64,000 bases of DNA, taken from NCBI GenBank assembly GCA_003260075.1, contig QLIY01000001.1:124001-188000 (forward strand), given 5' to 3'. Origin of the DNA: Phallusia mammillata. Taxonomy: Eukaryota; Chordata; Ascidiacea; Phlebobranchia; Ascidiidae. Position numbers and translations under genes: made by a program. Of the stretch, positions 14,101-23,836 are shown piece after piece (position 1 is the first letter of the stretch; each line of letters begins with the position of its first letter). The notes beneath the pieces were generated by a model, which was given only the letters and a program-made list of their open reading frames with translations, was not told where the DNA came from and did no database searches.

Positions 14101-15391
14101 GCTTGACCAATTAAGTACAATTGTGTGAATAAAATGCCAAAAGAATTATTACATTTAATAATAGACTACCGAAACGCCAACGACGGTTGTTGCTGTTCAG
14201 TTGTTCATTCAGGGGACGGTTGGTGTTAGAACCACTAACCTTCGGACTTAAGAAAACTTGTTCAAATGCAACGAAAAGTGGTGTTAACTTTGGCGATTAA
14301 CTGGCCTTAAAATTTCTTAATAAATATACTGTTCTAAACGACCTTAGTTCTTGACGAGAAATAAACGCAATTAGACAATAGACTCTTCTAAGACTTGGAC
14401 CCACAATTATTCCGTGAACAACTATTAGTTCAACTCGAAGGGGCTTGCATATCAAAACCTGTGCTTGTTTTCAGATCATAGCAACAGGAGACCCAGCTTC
14501 TACTGAGCGAGTCTACACTGTTGCCGATTTTACAGACCTGGAGAGTATTGTAGCAAACCTGCGGAAGGCCATTCTCACTGTTAGTCTGGAAGGTAAACTT
14601 GGCATGGTTTTAACGTTAATTAGGCGAACTCGTGTCAAACTGTGCGTTGGGAAGCTTCGCATATTTACAAGGTTTAAACGATTTTGTTTATCGTATAACC
14701 GAAGCTTTGACATATAGTTGTAATTTTAGTTTAGAAAAATTTTAATTAAACAGTTAGAGGTTATCTGTTAGTCATATTTTTAGTATATCGGTATCGGTAA
14801 CGGCTTGGGTCCTCCACGCCCAATATGAAGGGCCTTTGTTGTGTCAGCCTATTGCATTCTCAACCCTTGCTCTAGAAATTCTTTAGTTTATGAAATTATG
14901 TTTTGTTTTGCTAGGAGCTGTGGACAACACGTATGATTATGCCTACAACGAGGAGTTAGGGGAAAACGGTTTCTCTACTCACTATGGAAGGGTAAGATCA
15001 TTAATACACGGAAGACATGCAAAACATAGTTGAAGGGTTGATTGACGTTGTCGTCGACCTTTCGTGCATTGATTAGTTCCAAGGAACTAGTGATAATAAG
15101 TGCCTGGTATTTGCTGTGCGTGGTGTGTGTTGTGTATGTCGAGTGCGTGATTGACTGAAAAACGAGATGGAAGTGATTATCGTGGCAGGTATATTGGGAG
15201 TAATTTAGTCACGGAACGAAGGTTTAGTGGAAACAAGAAATATGGATGGGGAACATGAAAAGATAAAACGTGGTAGGGTGAATCCAAGGTAAGAAGTGAT
15301 GTTTTACTAGTTACCTCAACTTTATGTTTAGCGAATTGTTACTTTTTTGCAGAAGGCACACAACTTTACACTACCAGGAATTTCTTCGAAC
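8176..15391 (+). CDS. Unit 2: integrin alpha N-terminal + I-domain cassette
   Basis: Exons: 8176-8399, 8673-8758, 10087-10232, 11402-11519, 12225-12393, 13333-13411, 13489-13631, 13960-14068, 14475-14592, 14915-14991, 15353-15391; phases agree throughout. The ATG at 8176 opens a signal peptide with hydrophobic core WILCLFLAINVHF. Next come SYFGYDF and ITIGAP (propeller blade 1, FG-GAP), an AFGQS strand, and a Cys-rich blade-2 exon (TCSPTKQQDC...FCYKS). The I domain has MIDAS DGSSS, the Thr loop TTYTSHAL and LLTDG, and ends in SLEG with the internal-ligand Glu. A Cys pair (SCTNIQCF) lies in the exon at 13333, as in units 1 and 6. The exon at 14915 has the post-I motif ELGENGFST and ends in phase 0; a 39-nt microexon follows. 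No later propeller, thigh, calf or membrane exons are found before unit 3. It could be an alternative 5' cassette or a short secreted gene (see 15433-15651). Confidence 0.85.
8765..9048. repeat. Tandem copy pair with 10-C spacer (8901-8910)
   Basis: 8765-8900 and 8911-9048 are near-identical (TACGCTACAGTCGAAAATTA at both starts) with a few single-base differences. They lie in the intron after unit 2 exon 2. Probably one locus shown as two unmerged haplotype ends. Confidence 0.8.
9486..9998. mobile_element. hAT-like MITE with 8-bp target duplication and nested palindrome
   Basis: The 513-bp element begins CAGGGGTTCCCAACC and ends GGTTGGGAACCCCTG, a perfect terminal inverted repeat. It is bracketed by identical 8-bp copies of GTCTAATG (9478-9485 and 9999-10006), the duplication length of hAT transposition. 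It lies in the intron before unit 2 exon 3 and has no transposase frame. Nested inside is a second repeat with perfect 34-bp inverted arms (9679-9712 and 9805-9838). Confidence 0.93.
9679..9838. mobile_element. Foldback repeat nested in the hAT-like MITE
   Basis: The 34-bp arms 9679-9712 and 9805-9838 are exact reverse complements (left arm starts TTTAATCATAAACATTACTG). The core carries ATGATGACAA and CGAAACGT, motifs shared with copies around 33201-33350, 45919-45960 and 63534-63832. Confidence 0.8.
11600..11830. repeat. Imperfect tandem repeat, unit roughly 100-110 bp
   Basis: Two diverged units share the blocks GCACATCAACTGGTGT / GCGCATAAACTGGAGT, CACAGTGG.CCTCA and GAGCTTGTGTGTATGC. They lie in the intron between unit 2 exons 4 and 5. 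Sequence of the same kind flanks the 44-C run at 32429-32472. Confidence 0.6.
13060..13180. repeat. Fragment of the CGAAACGT repeat family
   Basis: ATGATGGCATGAACATTTGC, then CGAAACGTTTGAA and a tail ATTAAACTTATGAACAGATC, closely matched by 56080-56210. It lies in the intron before unit 2 exon 6. Boundaries are approximate. Confidence 0.45.
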
Positions 15392-15432
15392 GTGAGTTCA
15401 ACTTAAACGTTTGAAACCTTAATTTTTTTCAG

Positions 15433-15651
15433 CAGCATTTCTTTTCTGTGCTTTCCTGCGTAAATTGTTGTAACTCATGTAAGTTTTTGATAACAAGTGT
15501 TATGCCTTTTGTTAACCGTGTAGCTACTCGCCTCAAAAGACAGCATCCAACATTAGAGATCCCAAATGAAATAAATAAGAAACAAATATGCGTTGTTTCC
15601 ACGATTCTGTACATCAGTGGTGGGAAAACACCGTTTACGTCTTCAGGTTAA
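15433..15651 (+). CDS. Candidate terminal exon of unit 2
   Basis: A good polypyrimidine acceptor (TTTTTTTCAG) precedes 15433, only 41 nt after the donor of the 39-nt microexon, and the phase-0 frame stays open for 72 codons to TAA at 15649. The peptide has several Cys and a weak hydrophobic stretch (FLITSVMPFV) and matches no family I recognise. Its last residues lie inside a hAT-like repeat. A chance frame is quite possible. Confidence 0.25.
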   Translation, partial: QHFFSVLSCVNCCNSCKFLITSVMPFVNRVATRLKRQHPTLEIPNEINKKQICVVSTILYISGGKTPFTSSG

Positions 15652-15839
15652 ATGCTTGGAAACATCTTTGTAGCAGTCCTTGCATACTGCCGTGTAGCCG
15701 AATTCAAATATACAACTTGTGCTGTACATGAGCTGTATTAATTTTTTATTACTAAACATTCGTTGTTTTTTAAAGGTCGGTCCGCAATAAAATTTCGTTT
15801 TGAAACGATTCGCAAAGCAAAAAAGGTTGCCGACCCCTT
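15615..15839. mobile_element. hAT-like MITE
   Basis: The left end CAGTGGTGGGAAAACACC and right end AAAAGGTTGCCGACCCC resemble the ends of the CAG(T/C)GGTCGGCAACC family. Both flanks carry the string TTCTGTACAT (15605-15614 and 15838-15847), consistent with an 8-bp duplication within it. The internal string CAGGTTAAATGCTT also occurs at 59495. Confidence 0.7.
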
Positions 15840-15847
15840 CTGTACAT

Positions 15848-17765
15848 TATGATTACCCTACATTGCCCAAGGAGCATATGGTGGGCAAGTGATGCTAAAA
15901 TTACTCCAACTATAAGGACAAGCAGAAATGCCTTTTACCATCATAACATGTTTTATGCTTTGCCGTGACTTTACTGGTGGTTCCGTAAGCTTGTCGTGAC
16001 CTCATTGGATTTATATACCCTCTTGTCGACCTGATGTTCGTGGGAAGTATATTTACGTATTCTGAACAATTTGCTGAATGATTCACTGATGAATAAATGT
16101 AAAAAGATAAGCACTGTCGTTGGATGACGAAGGCTGTAAACGTCATACAAAATTTGATGGAATTTTGTAGATCTATGAATTTCTTTCGTTACTGCTTTTC
16201 AGTGAAGCAAAGTATAAATAAACAAGAAGCCATTTCGGAGGAATTTGATTATGCTGAATTCCATTTAAGGGTTGTGCAAATGCAAATAAGCAAATCGTAA
16301 ATTTCTTGTCAGCTCAAAGAGTTCTACTTTGGAATAACTATAGTTGGTAAACGCTATTACCGAGTGTCCAGTTTCGTTATGTTATATTTTGCTTTTGTGG
16401 TTATTATCATTTACATTTGCGTTGTTCGTTTTCATGTTAATCGATCAATCCAATCAATCAGTGTTATGTTGCATCATGCTAGTTTATGTTGCTGCAAAAT
16501 AAACCGATTTTCCTAATAGAAGTTGAATCATTAAAGACCCCCCAATGCACATGACCCTCATTGTTTATTTAACCAGTTAAACCTCTATCTGTGTGTCGTG
16601 TTTTGTAGCGAAGCTCATGGTGTCCTTATATTTTTGCTGAAGTGCGCAACACACTGTTCTTTTGTTACTCACGAGATGACGACAACATGAAGTGAAGGTT
16701 TGGAAAGCTGGTTGCTTGGTATTACGACAATAAGAAGTGACGACAGATGTGCCATGGCGCCCCCTAACGGTTCTCATAAAAATCATGACGTCATACCCTT
16801 CTAAACGTTGTCTCGACTATTGCCATTAAATGTGGGTAACCCAAGTATATGTTATGCATTGATTAACCCCGAATGATAAAAACTAGCTTTTCGCAAACTT
16901 TCACACTCAAAAGATACTTTCAAGGATGTGCATTCAGTTTATCTTAACGTAGTATTGAAAAGTACCAAAAACAGTCGTTCAAAATGTTTTCTGTTGATTG
17001 AAATCGCAATTTCCAGGTCACAAAGATTGAGGTCAATAAAATCAACGCAGTGCTTTTCTCAACACTTCCAGACAGACTTGATGCGTGGTGACGTAGTGTG
17101 AATTCAAAGCATTACTTCCCGTGGAATGTTCGTCCCATTTAATATTTAACGTCACAGTCAACCTGTATGACTCTAGCACTTTCAATTTAACGTGCACAGG
17201 TGGAAGTTGCTGACTGTAATAGTAACATGTAGAGTTTATTAACCAGCTTGTAGAATAAAAGTTGTTGGATGGGAAGTCCAAAGACAGAAGTTATGCTCGT
17301 TTTATTAATTTGACCAATAGATAGAGATAAACATGCTATAGTTGATAGGAAGGTTAGCAAAACTGTAAAAGTAATATCTCAAAAATCATTGGTTGGTTGT
17401 AACAAACAGAAAGACGAATTTAAGGCCAACAAACATTTGGTGCGGATGAATTAAATTATTGGTTAAGTATTTAAATCTAATGGACTATTATTATAATGAC
17501 AGCAGTCACAATTAACAACAGAGATAAAAATAAAACGCTTTAGGTTGTTCTTAGAATTTTTGGTTGCTTTCAAGAGAAAGGCGTATTTACATCTAACACA
17601 ACTTCCGAAGTAATTAAAACATTCTAGACACGGTAACTAAATTCAACTGAACTCAAAGCACTTTTAATGACAGCGATCAAAAAATGACGTTGTTCTTTCT
17701 ACACAGGTAAAATTACCAGAAGGCAAAAGTTAAAAGGTGATTTTTGTGTTCACACAGCTCACAAG
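15848..17765. other. Spacer between units 2 and 3
   Basis: No gene could be supported. A string near 16535-16565 (CACATGACCCTCATTGTTTA) resembles 4955-4975 and is probably a dispersed repeat. The promoter of unit 3 must lie here or use trans-splicing, as tunicates do, but no motif is clear. Confidence 0.5.
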
Positions 17766-18780
17766 ATGAAATGTTTTAGACAGTTGCTGTTAATATTTCT
17801 GGCAACAGTTTATGTGAAACATGATATTGGTGTTTCAAGTTTTAACATAGCAGCGTTTGACAATCGAACAACCCTTGTAGTAACAGAACCTGGAAGCGTT
17901 CACAACAACACTGATGTCTCTTACTTCGGACATGATCTTCACATTGAACGAGTAAATGAGACATTCAGGTGAACTTTGTTTGTTATTTGTTGGTAAGAAC
18001 ATTAAACATGTTTAGTTACAAAAATGTTTATTACTACAAGACAAAAATATTCCTTACCATTGTTAAAACTTTTACATCATTTTCACGTTTAACCGGGGTT
18101 TGACAGTAAAACATGTAATATAGCAATTTGAAGAGCTATGTTTTTGTGTATGGACATTGAAAAGGCATACTTCATACCTCTTCATATTTCGTCAACGACT
18201 TATAAGCACGCTAGGATTTCACACCTGGGTCATCAGGACAAATGTCGACATTAGTTTGATCAAATAAAAAATACTCCCGATGGACAAAGGAAGTGTCAGA
18301 AATTCTTGAATTTATCCAAGAAAGCAATTTATCACATTCGAAAACCCAAATGAACAACATTCAGCACATCTGGGTAGGAAAGTCCAAAATTGTCTTTTTG
18401 GCATTATCCACGCCCGACAAGTGTCCCAATTGATTGGTCTGTCAAGTAAATGTGGCAGACGCCCTATAAAGCCGCACTGGAAACGCCAGGCCGCTCAATC
18501 AGACAATCTTCAAATAAACCAAGGCACAAACATGGCATGAAACGTAAACCATGTATGTGTGTGTTTTAGTGTAACCATAACATCAGGCAACACCCAACAA
18601 GATGCAACCAACACCGGGAATGAGGGAGAAGACTCAACATACGGGATGTACAAATGCGGCAAGTAAACTAGATATTTATTTACAAAATTCAATTATACCG
18701 GAGTCGGGTCGGACTTTTCTGGTTGAGTTTATGTCAGGTCGTCAAATTAGATAAAATTGACTTGTTTTCCGTCCGCCTTT

Positions 18781-18832
<52 letters not shown>

Positions 18833-21800
18833 ATGCCACATTTAATCTGCAATTTTATTTTGGCCAATTTAACTTCAATCGGGCTTTATTTTGCCAAAAT
18901 TTCAAGTTTCGGACCCACATTTAAGGCCGTTTGCAACTCCTCTACATACGATCCCTTTTCGTTCTGACTGTAAATAATCTGGCACCAAAAAACGTAGAAA
19001 AAAAACAAGAGCACTAATTTGTCATCATTTTTATTCAAACCGTTTGCAGACCTAAACATGACCTCGCCTAGCAACCACAGCGTGGCCAACGCACCGCGTT
19101 GCTATAGAGACGGCGTATTGACCAATCACAGCACGAATATGGATGCTTTGGGTTTTACATCTGCTTCTCATGTGGAAAAGGGAGAAATGCAACAGAAAGC
19201 AGTTGAGTTTACACTGATTGCTTGTTTTTGTTTGGTGTTTTAGCCCATTAACTACCTGTTTAGCTATATTTACTTCCTCACCGCAGTGGGGTGCAGTTCG
19301 GCAGTAACATGACCTTCATAAATGATTTTTGACCTTGATGCTAAGTTAATCTTGATCCATGTTCTTTTTAGGTTTGTGATCCTTTTGACACGAAAAGTTG
19401 TGGATCAAGCAAAACTTTCAAAGGTGTTTGTTACGTCAGTGACTCGTCATCATCTTTTAATGACTGGGTGCGACGAGACCCTTGTCCAAATAGTAAGAAT
19501 CTTTTAACAAAAATATTTACTGTTACAATCATAGTAGGGCCTTCGAAGGCGTTATACTGAATCAGCCGGTCACCAAGCATTCCCCATATGGCAAGTCGTA
19601 AGCGAGTAAAATCTAGCCTGCGGTAGGATTCGATCCAACGGCGCTGCATGAACGCTTTAGGGCTGATTCCAGTTATGAAATTATGTTTATCTTAAGCAGA
19701 GTCTAAAACGACCTGAAGGGAAAAAAGAATTACGATTTTATACAACGTGTGTTAGTGACACCGAAACGTCAATGCAAAGTTACTTAAAAAAAGATTTTTT
19801 TATCAGCAAATACCGGTTGAAAGGTTACATAAAAACATGTTTCACTCAAAACTGCTCCCAAACAGTGATTCCTCTTATTGGTTGTCTGTGGTGTGTGTTA
19901 TTGCTGCATATGTGTTATTGGTGCACGATATTTTAGCAAACTAAATTTGTGTGAATTTTAGGATGCCATAGTGGCAAGATCGACCTGATGTTTGTGATTG
20001 ACGGCTCAAATTCGGTTCAACTGGAAAATTTTAACAAACTAAAGAACTGGACGAAGGATGTTGCGGCTGGATTTGACCTTGCCGGGGACGATCAGATTGG
20101 ATTGGTAAGAATGTTTCCGGTGAAACAAGTTTTCTTTGACCAATATAATTAACGTTTTTGTAGTAAATACAATGTGTGGTGAATGTCGTTATTGAACAGA
20201 CCTTCAGGTCGGGCTTTTTGGGCCGGGTTCGGGCGCAGAAATTTTAAGCAAACGGGCTTGATTCGGGCCTGACTTCACATCCTGTGGCTGTAATTACCAA
20301 CTTATGTAATTTACCAACCATAGCTTAGGTATAGCAAGTAACTGGACTTAATCTAATGTCCAACAGCCCTAAAACGACCTGTTTAATGCATTATCTATTA
20401 TTGTCCATTGTGTATGTCTTCTTTATTATGTCAGTCAAACTTCCGGGCTCTAACAGACTTCTCAAATACGATTCGGGTTTGGGCTCGAACTTCGGGCCCG
20501 ATTACAACTCTGCTTCGTAAACCTGAAACACTTTATTTTACACTTGTGTTACTGTTATTGTTTTACACTTCCTCATCAAAAGTTGATGTGTCGTCCGACT
20601 ACTGCATGTAGAACTGGGATTAGAGCCCATGATATTCTTGTTGCAGGTTCAATATTCCTTTTGGAGCAAACGTTTGCCTCCTGGCGAAGTGCAACCTTTT
20701 ACCAGAACAGAAATTTCGTTGGGACAATTCAAAAACAAGACCTTGTTTGACGAAGCTGTTGATAATATTGAAGTGAGTTTATAGTACAAATTGTGTGAGG
20801 TCATGTGAACTAAACTCAAAGTATTCTGCATCTTTTTACGTTTAAATTGACAGCTCTGAGGAAGATTTCAATGTGACTATGACTTGCTGCATTAAACAAT
20901 TTGTTACAATGTATTGCAATACGGCTTAAACATCCAATTAGCGATTAGTACTATAAGTATCATAGGTTTAAGTCATGCAGAAAAACTAGAGTCTTGCAGA
21001 GCACCAACGGGTTTTTCTCGATAGCCAATGGTTTTTCGGTGTCCTTGCTGTTTTTACAACACTGTTCGACACCGATAATGGACAAAGTGACAATGCAACA
21101 AACTTGCAAAGCATATGCTACAATACCACGTGGCTTACACAGTTTACATTATTCCTTCATTCAGTACATGTCGATGAGCACATACACCGCACACGCTATA
21201 CTGAAAACTGTGAACGACGACTTTAAGGGAAACACGAGTCGATATCCGTCCGCATCTCGTGTGATGGTCCTGCTCACTGATGGGACGGCTTCAGACCACA
21301 GGTGATGATAAAGCAACTACTGGCCATTGAAAAACACAATAGCTTCTGATATAAACTCTATCTTTTTTCACTTCTATAAAGTAAGTTTCCATCATAAAGG
21401 CTAGAAATCTGAAAGATTTTTAAGCACACGATGTAAAATATCCGCAGAGGGGCTTGAACTGACGATCTTTTTTAACTACAAAACCAATGAACGACAAAAA
21501 CCTTTGACAAATTTAGAATCAGACAGTTTTGAATGAAGGAATACATACTTCGCCTTAATGGCATCTTATATGTTCCTTTACCTAACAGAAAATGTTTCTA
21601 TTTTACGAAGGACTTCTTCTTCTATTGGTATTACTGTTTTATAGAAGAATATTCACTTTATTATTTTGACCAAAGGTTATAATTTAAAGGCGTTTTTACC
21701 ACTTTTCCCATCGAAATTTTATCTGTGAGTGTAAATGGTGTATATAACCATGTCCTTAATTTACCACATTAGTGAACCCAAATGCCCTGAAAATCTATAA

Positions 21801-22593
21801 CACACTGCCACCAATGATGGAAATATATGTCATCATATTCACAGCGATTTGGACAGAGCGGTTGCCTATGCCAACGAGAATGACGTCACATCGTTTGCAG
21901 TTGGGGTGGGAACGATTAATTATGACGAACTGCTGACGATTGCCGGATCAAAGGATCGCGTTTTCACTGTGCACAGATTTGACGCACTTCATGAGATTGT
22001 GGCAAAACTTCAACAGGAAATACAAGTGCTTGAAAGTAGGAGACGAAAAAGTTGTCATAAAATGGTGTGCTCACTTTTTGAAGAGAATCGTATCTTTAAC
22101 GGAATTGACTCTTGTTCGACAAAACGCCTATTTTAAGTTGACGTCCATTAGATATGTTGTGATAACTAATTCAGTTGAGTCCTACGGTTTCGATATTTGG
22201 CACACAAAAGATATTTTTATGTCATGTGAATGTCCTGTTTTGACATATTATTACAACTGCACACAGACAACTAAAAACCATTGATTAAATAGCGGACTAT
22301 AAGACAAAGAGACTTGTAACTCTGAAAGCAATTGTTACATAATATTTTCAACCAATCAAAAGTCATGTGACCCAATAATAGAGCCGGAGTCGAAAATTAC
22401 TTTTGTATTCGGAGCAATAAGCCGCTGCCGGGCTGATACAACCACTCATAAACAATGCTACAAGACACAGCAATGCACAATCAGGCAATTCAATGCAACT
22501 TAACAAGTTCTGATCGTTGCAGGTTCCCCTTCGGTCAACGTCACCAATGAGCTGCAACAATGCGAGGCAGGTTTCTCTGCAGAATTTGGCAAG
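17766..22593 (+). CDS. Unit 3: integrin alpha N-terminal + I-domain cassette
   Basis: Exons: 17766-17968, 18570-18658, 19050-19201, 19372-19492, 19962-20104, 20647-20772, 21165-21301, 21845-22035, 22523-22593. The signal peptide (LLLIFLATVYV core) is followed by SFNIA, the usual start of a mature integrin alpha, then SYFGHDL, a diverged blade-1 exon and a blade-2 Cys exon (VCDPFDTKSC...VCYVS...DPCPN). The I domain has MIDAS DGSNS, Thr loop MSTYTAHAI and LLTDG, and ends QVLE with the conserved Glu. The last exon holds NELQQCEAGFSAEFGK and ends in phase 0 at donor GTTTGT. Exon 2 needs a GC donor (GCAAGT at 18659): the nearby GT would put a stop in exon 3. The exon 3 donor (GTTGAG) is weak, so its end is uncertain. 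No integrin body follows before unit 4. Exon structure matches units 4 and 5. Confidence 0.85.
18782..18832. other. 51-nt poly-C run, probable assembly gap
   Basis: Pure C tract in the intron between unit 3 exons 2 and 3, with no duplicated flank seen. Read as a sized gap; intron length is therefore uncertain. Confidence 0.7.
19535..19630 (-). repeat. tRNA-like fragment (possible SINE)
   Basis: On the minus strand GTTGGATCGAATCCTACCG resembles a tRNA T-arm / B box with its stem. No acceptor stem or anticodon arm folds convincingly, so this is not called a tRNA gene. Confidence 0.3.
20195..20525. mobile_element. GGGC-rich diverged repeat, possible MITE
   Basis: TCGGGCTTTTTGGGCCGGGTTCGGGC at the left and a related, roughly inverted string near 20477-20505 bracket an AT-rich centre in the intron before unit 3 exon 6. 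Similar strings occur at 31075-31145 and 10475-10560. No target duplication identified. Confidence 0.35.
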
Positions 22594-23836
22594 GTTTGTA
22601 AACAAGCTGGTGGGCTATAGTTGTTGTGGTGGTGGTGAGTGAAAAAGCTGACTGGCAGTGCTGTGTGTTATGTGCGTTGTGCATTGTGCATTGGTTGAAA
22701 GTTAGCAGTTGAGGCAGTTAACAAACATAAACACAGATTAGAGCAGTAGAGTACTTCAAAATCTTCTGAAAGGTAAGATGTTTTAGTCAATCTTAATCTT
22801 CTTGGTTTGTAAACACGGTGTATTACAAAGAATCGTAAGAAATTCATATAAAGCTGTGCCCGTCAGTTCACAACTTCATCTCATATTTTTAATACTTTTC
22901 AATACTTGACCCAAACATTATTTCTGCAAGGTAAGTGTTGTAGTTCTTAAAGTAGTTGTATTTATGAACACAAGTAGAGTCCCCCCCCCCCCAAACATTA
23001 TTTCTGCAAGGTAAGTGTTGTAGTTCTTAAAGTAGTTGCATTATTTAAGTAGTTGTATTTATGAACACAAGTAGAGCCAAACGATTCAACTGAACAAGCG
23101 CAGAGTTATGTAAGTCAAGGCGGTCAACATTCCTCGAGAATGCGCCAGATTAGGAATTACTGTGCTTGCGGACTTAATTGAATTGTCAGGAAACGTTATT
23201 GCGCCCGGTATGGCTCAGAATGGGTTTCTGAGTATAACACAATGTTAGAAATGAAAACGCCACAATACAACTCTTTCACGAAAGGTTAATAGCTCATAGA
23301 CCCGTACACTAAATAGGTTTAATTAGTAGACCGTGGTCACGTTGTATGGAAAAAGTCAGTTTCGCTTGGCGTGTTGAGACTGAAGTTAAAGGGACTTGCA
23401 TTACGCCGAGTTTGTGATAGAATTGACGCAAATACAGACGAATTGACGTAACATGGCGTTACAGCGAGTTACAGCTTTCTATGTTTCCTGAGCCTTAAAG
23501 TGTTGTACGTGTGCCTCGAATCTCTATTGAGCTGTCAATCAAGCAAGCAAGATGACGACCACTGTGACGGCAGCAGTCGATAGTGTGCTCCTTGCATCTG
23601 TGATGCGTTTTTGTCAGAACATACAAGACTGGCCAGTTTCATTGAGAAGGAAGCGTTAAGGCTAGTTGGCAGTTAAAGGCATGGTTCTCTAAATAATATC
23701 AAATGTAAGCAACGCTTTTTAATTAGGATATTTTGTTTGTTTGTTTTTTGTTTGACACAGTTCGTTTCCTTAGCAGATAATTTTTTACCTATCAAATATT
23801 TTATTTTGTAAAGTAAAGTAGGGTGAGATTAATAGC
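22594..23836. other. Spacer between units 3 and 4
   Basis: Contains the copy pair described at 22911-23076 and a short GT-rich stretch near 22620-22695. No exon resembling a third propeller blade is seen. Two good donor-like sites (CTGAAAG|GTAAGA near 22768, TGCAAG|GTAAGT near 22930) have no supported exon in front of them. Confidence 0.5.
22911..23076. repeat. Tandem copy pair with 12-C spacer (22981-22992)
   Basis: 22911-22980 and 22991-23076 share CCAAACATTATTTCTGCAAG and what follows. The second copy has a small insertion (an extra AAGTAGTTG-type block), as expected for two haplotypes rather than a clean duplication. Confidence 0.8.
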
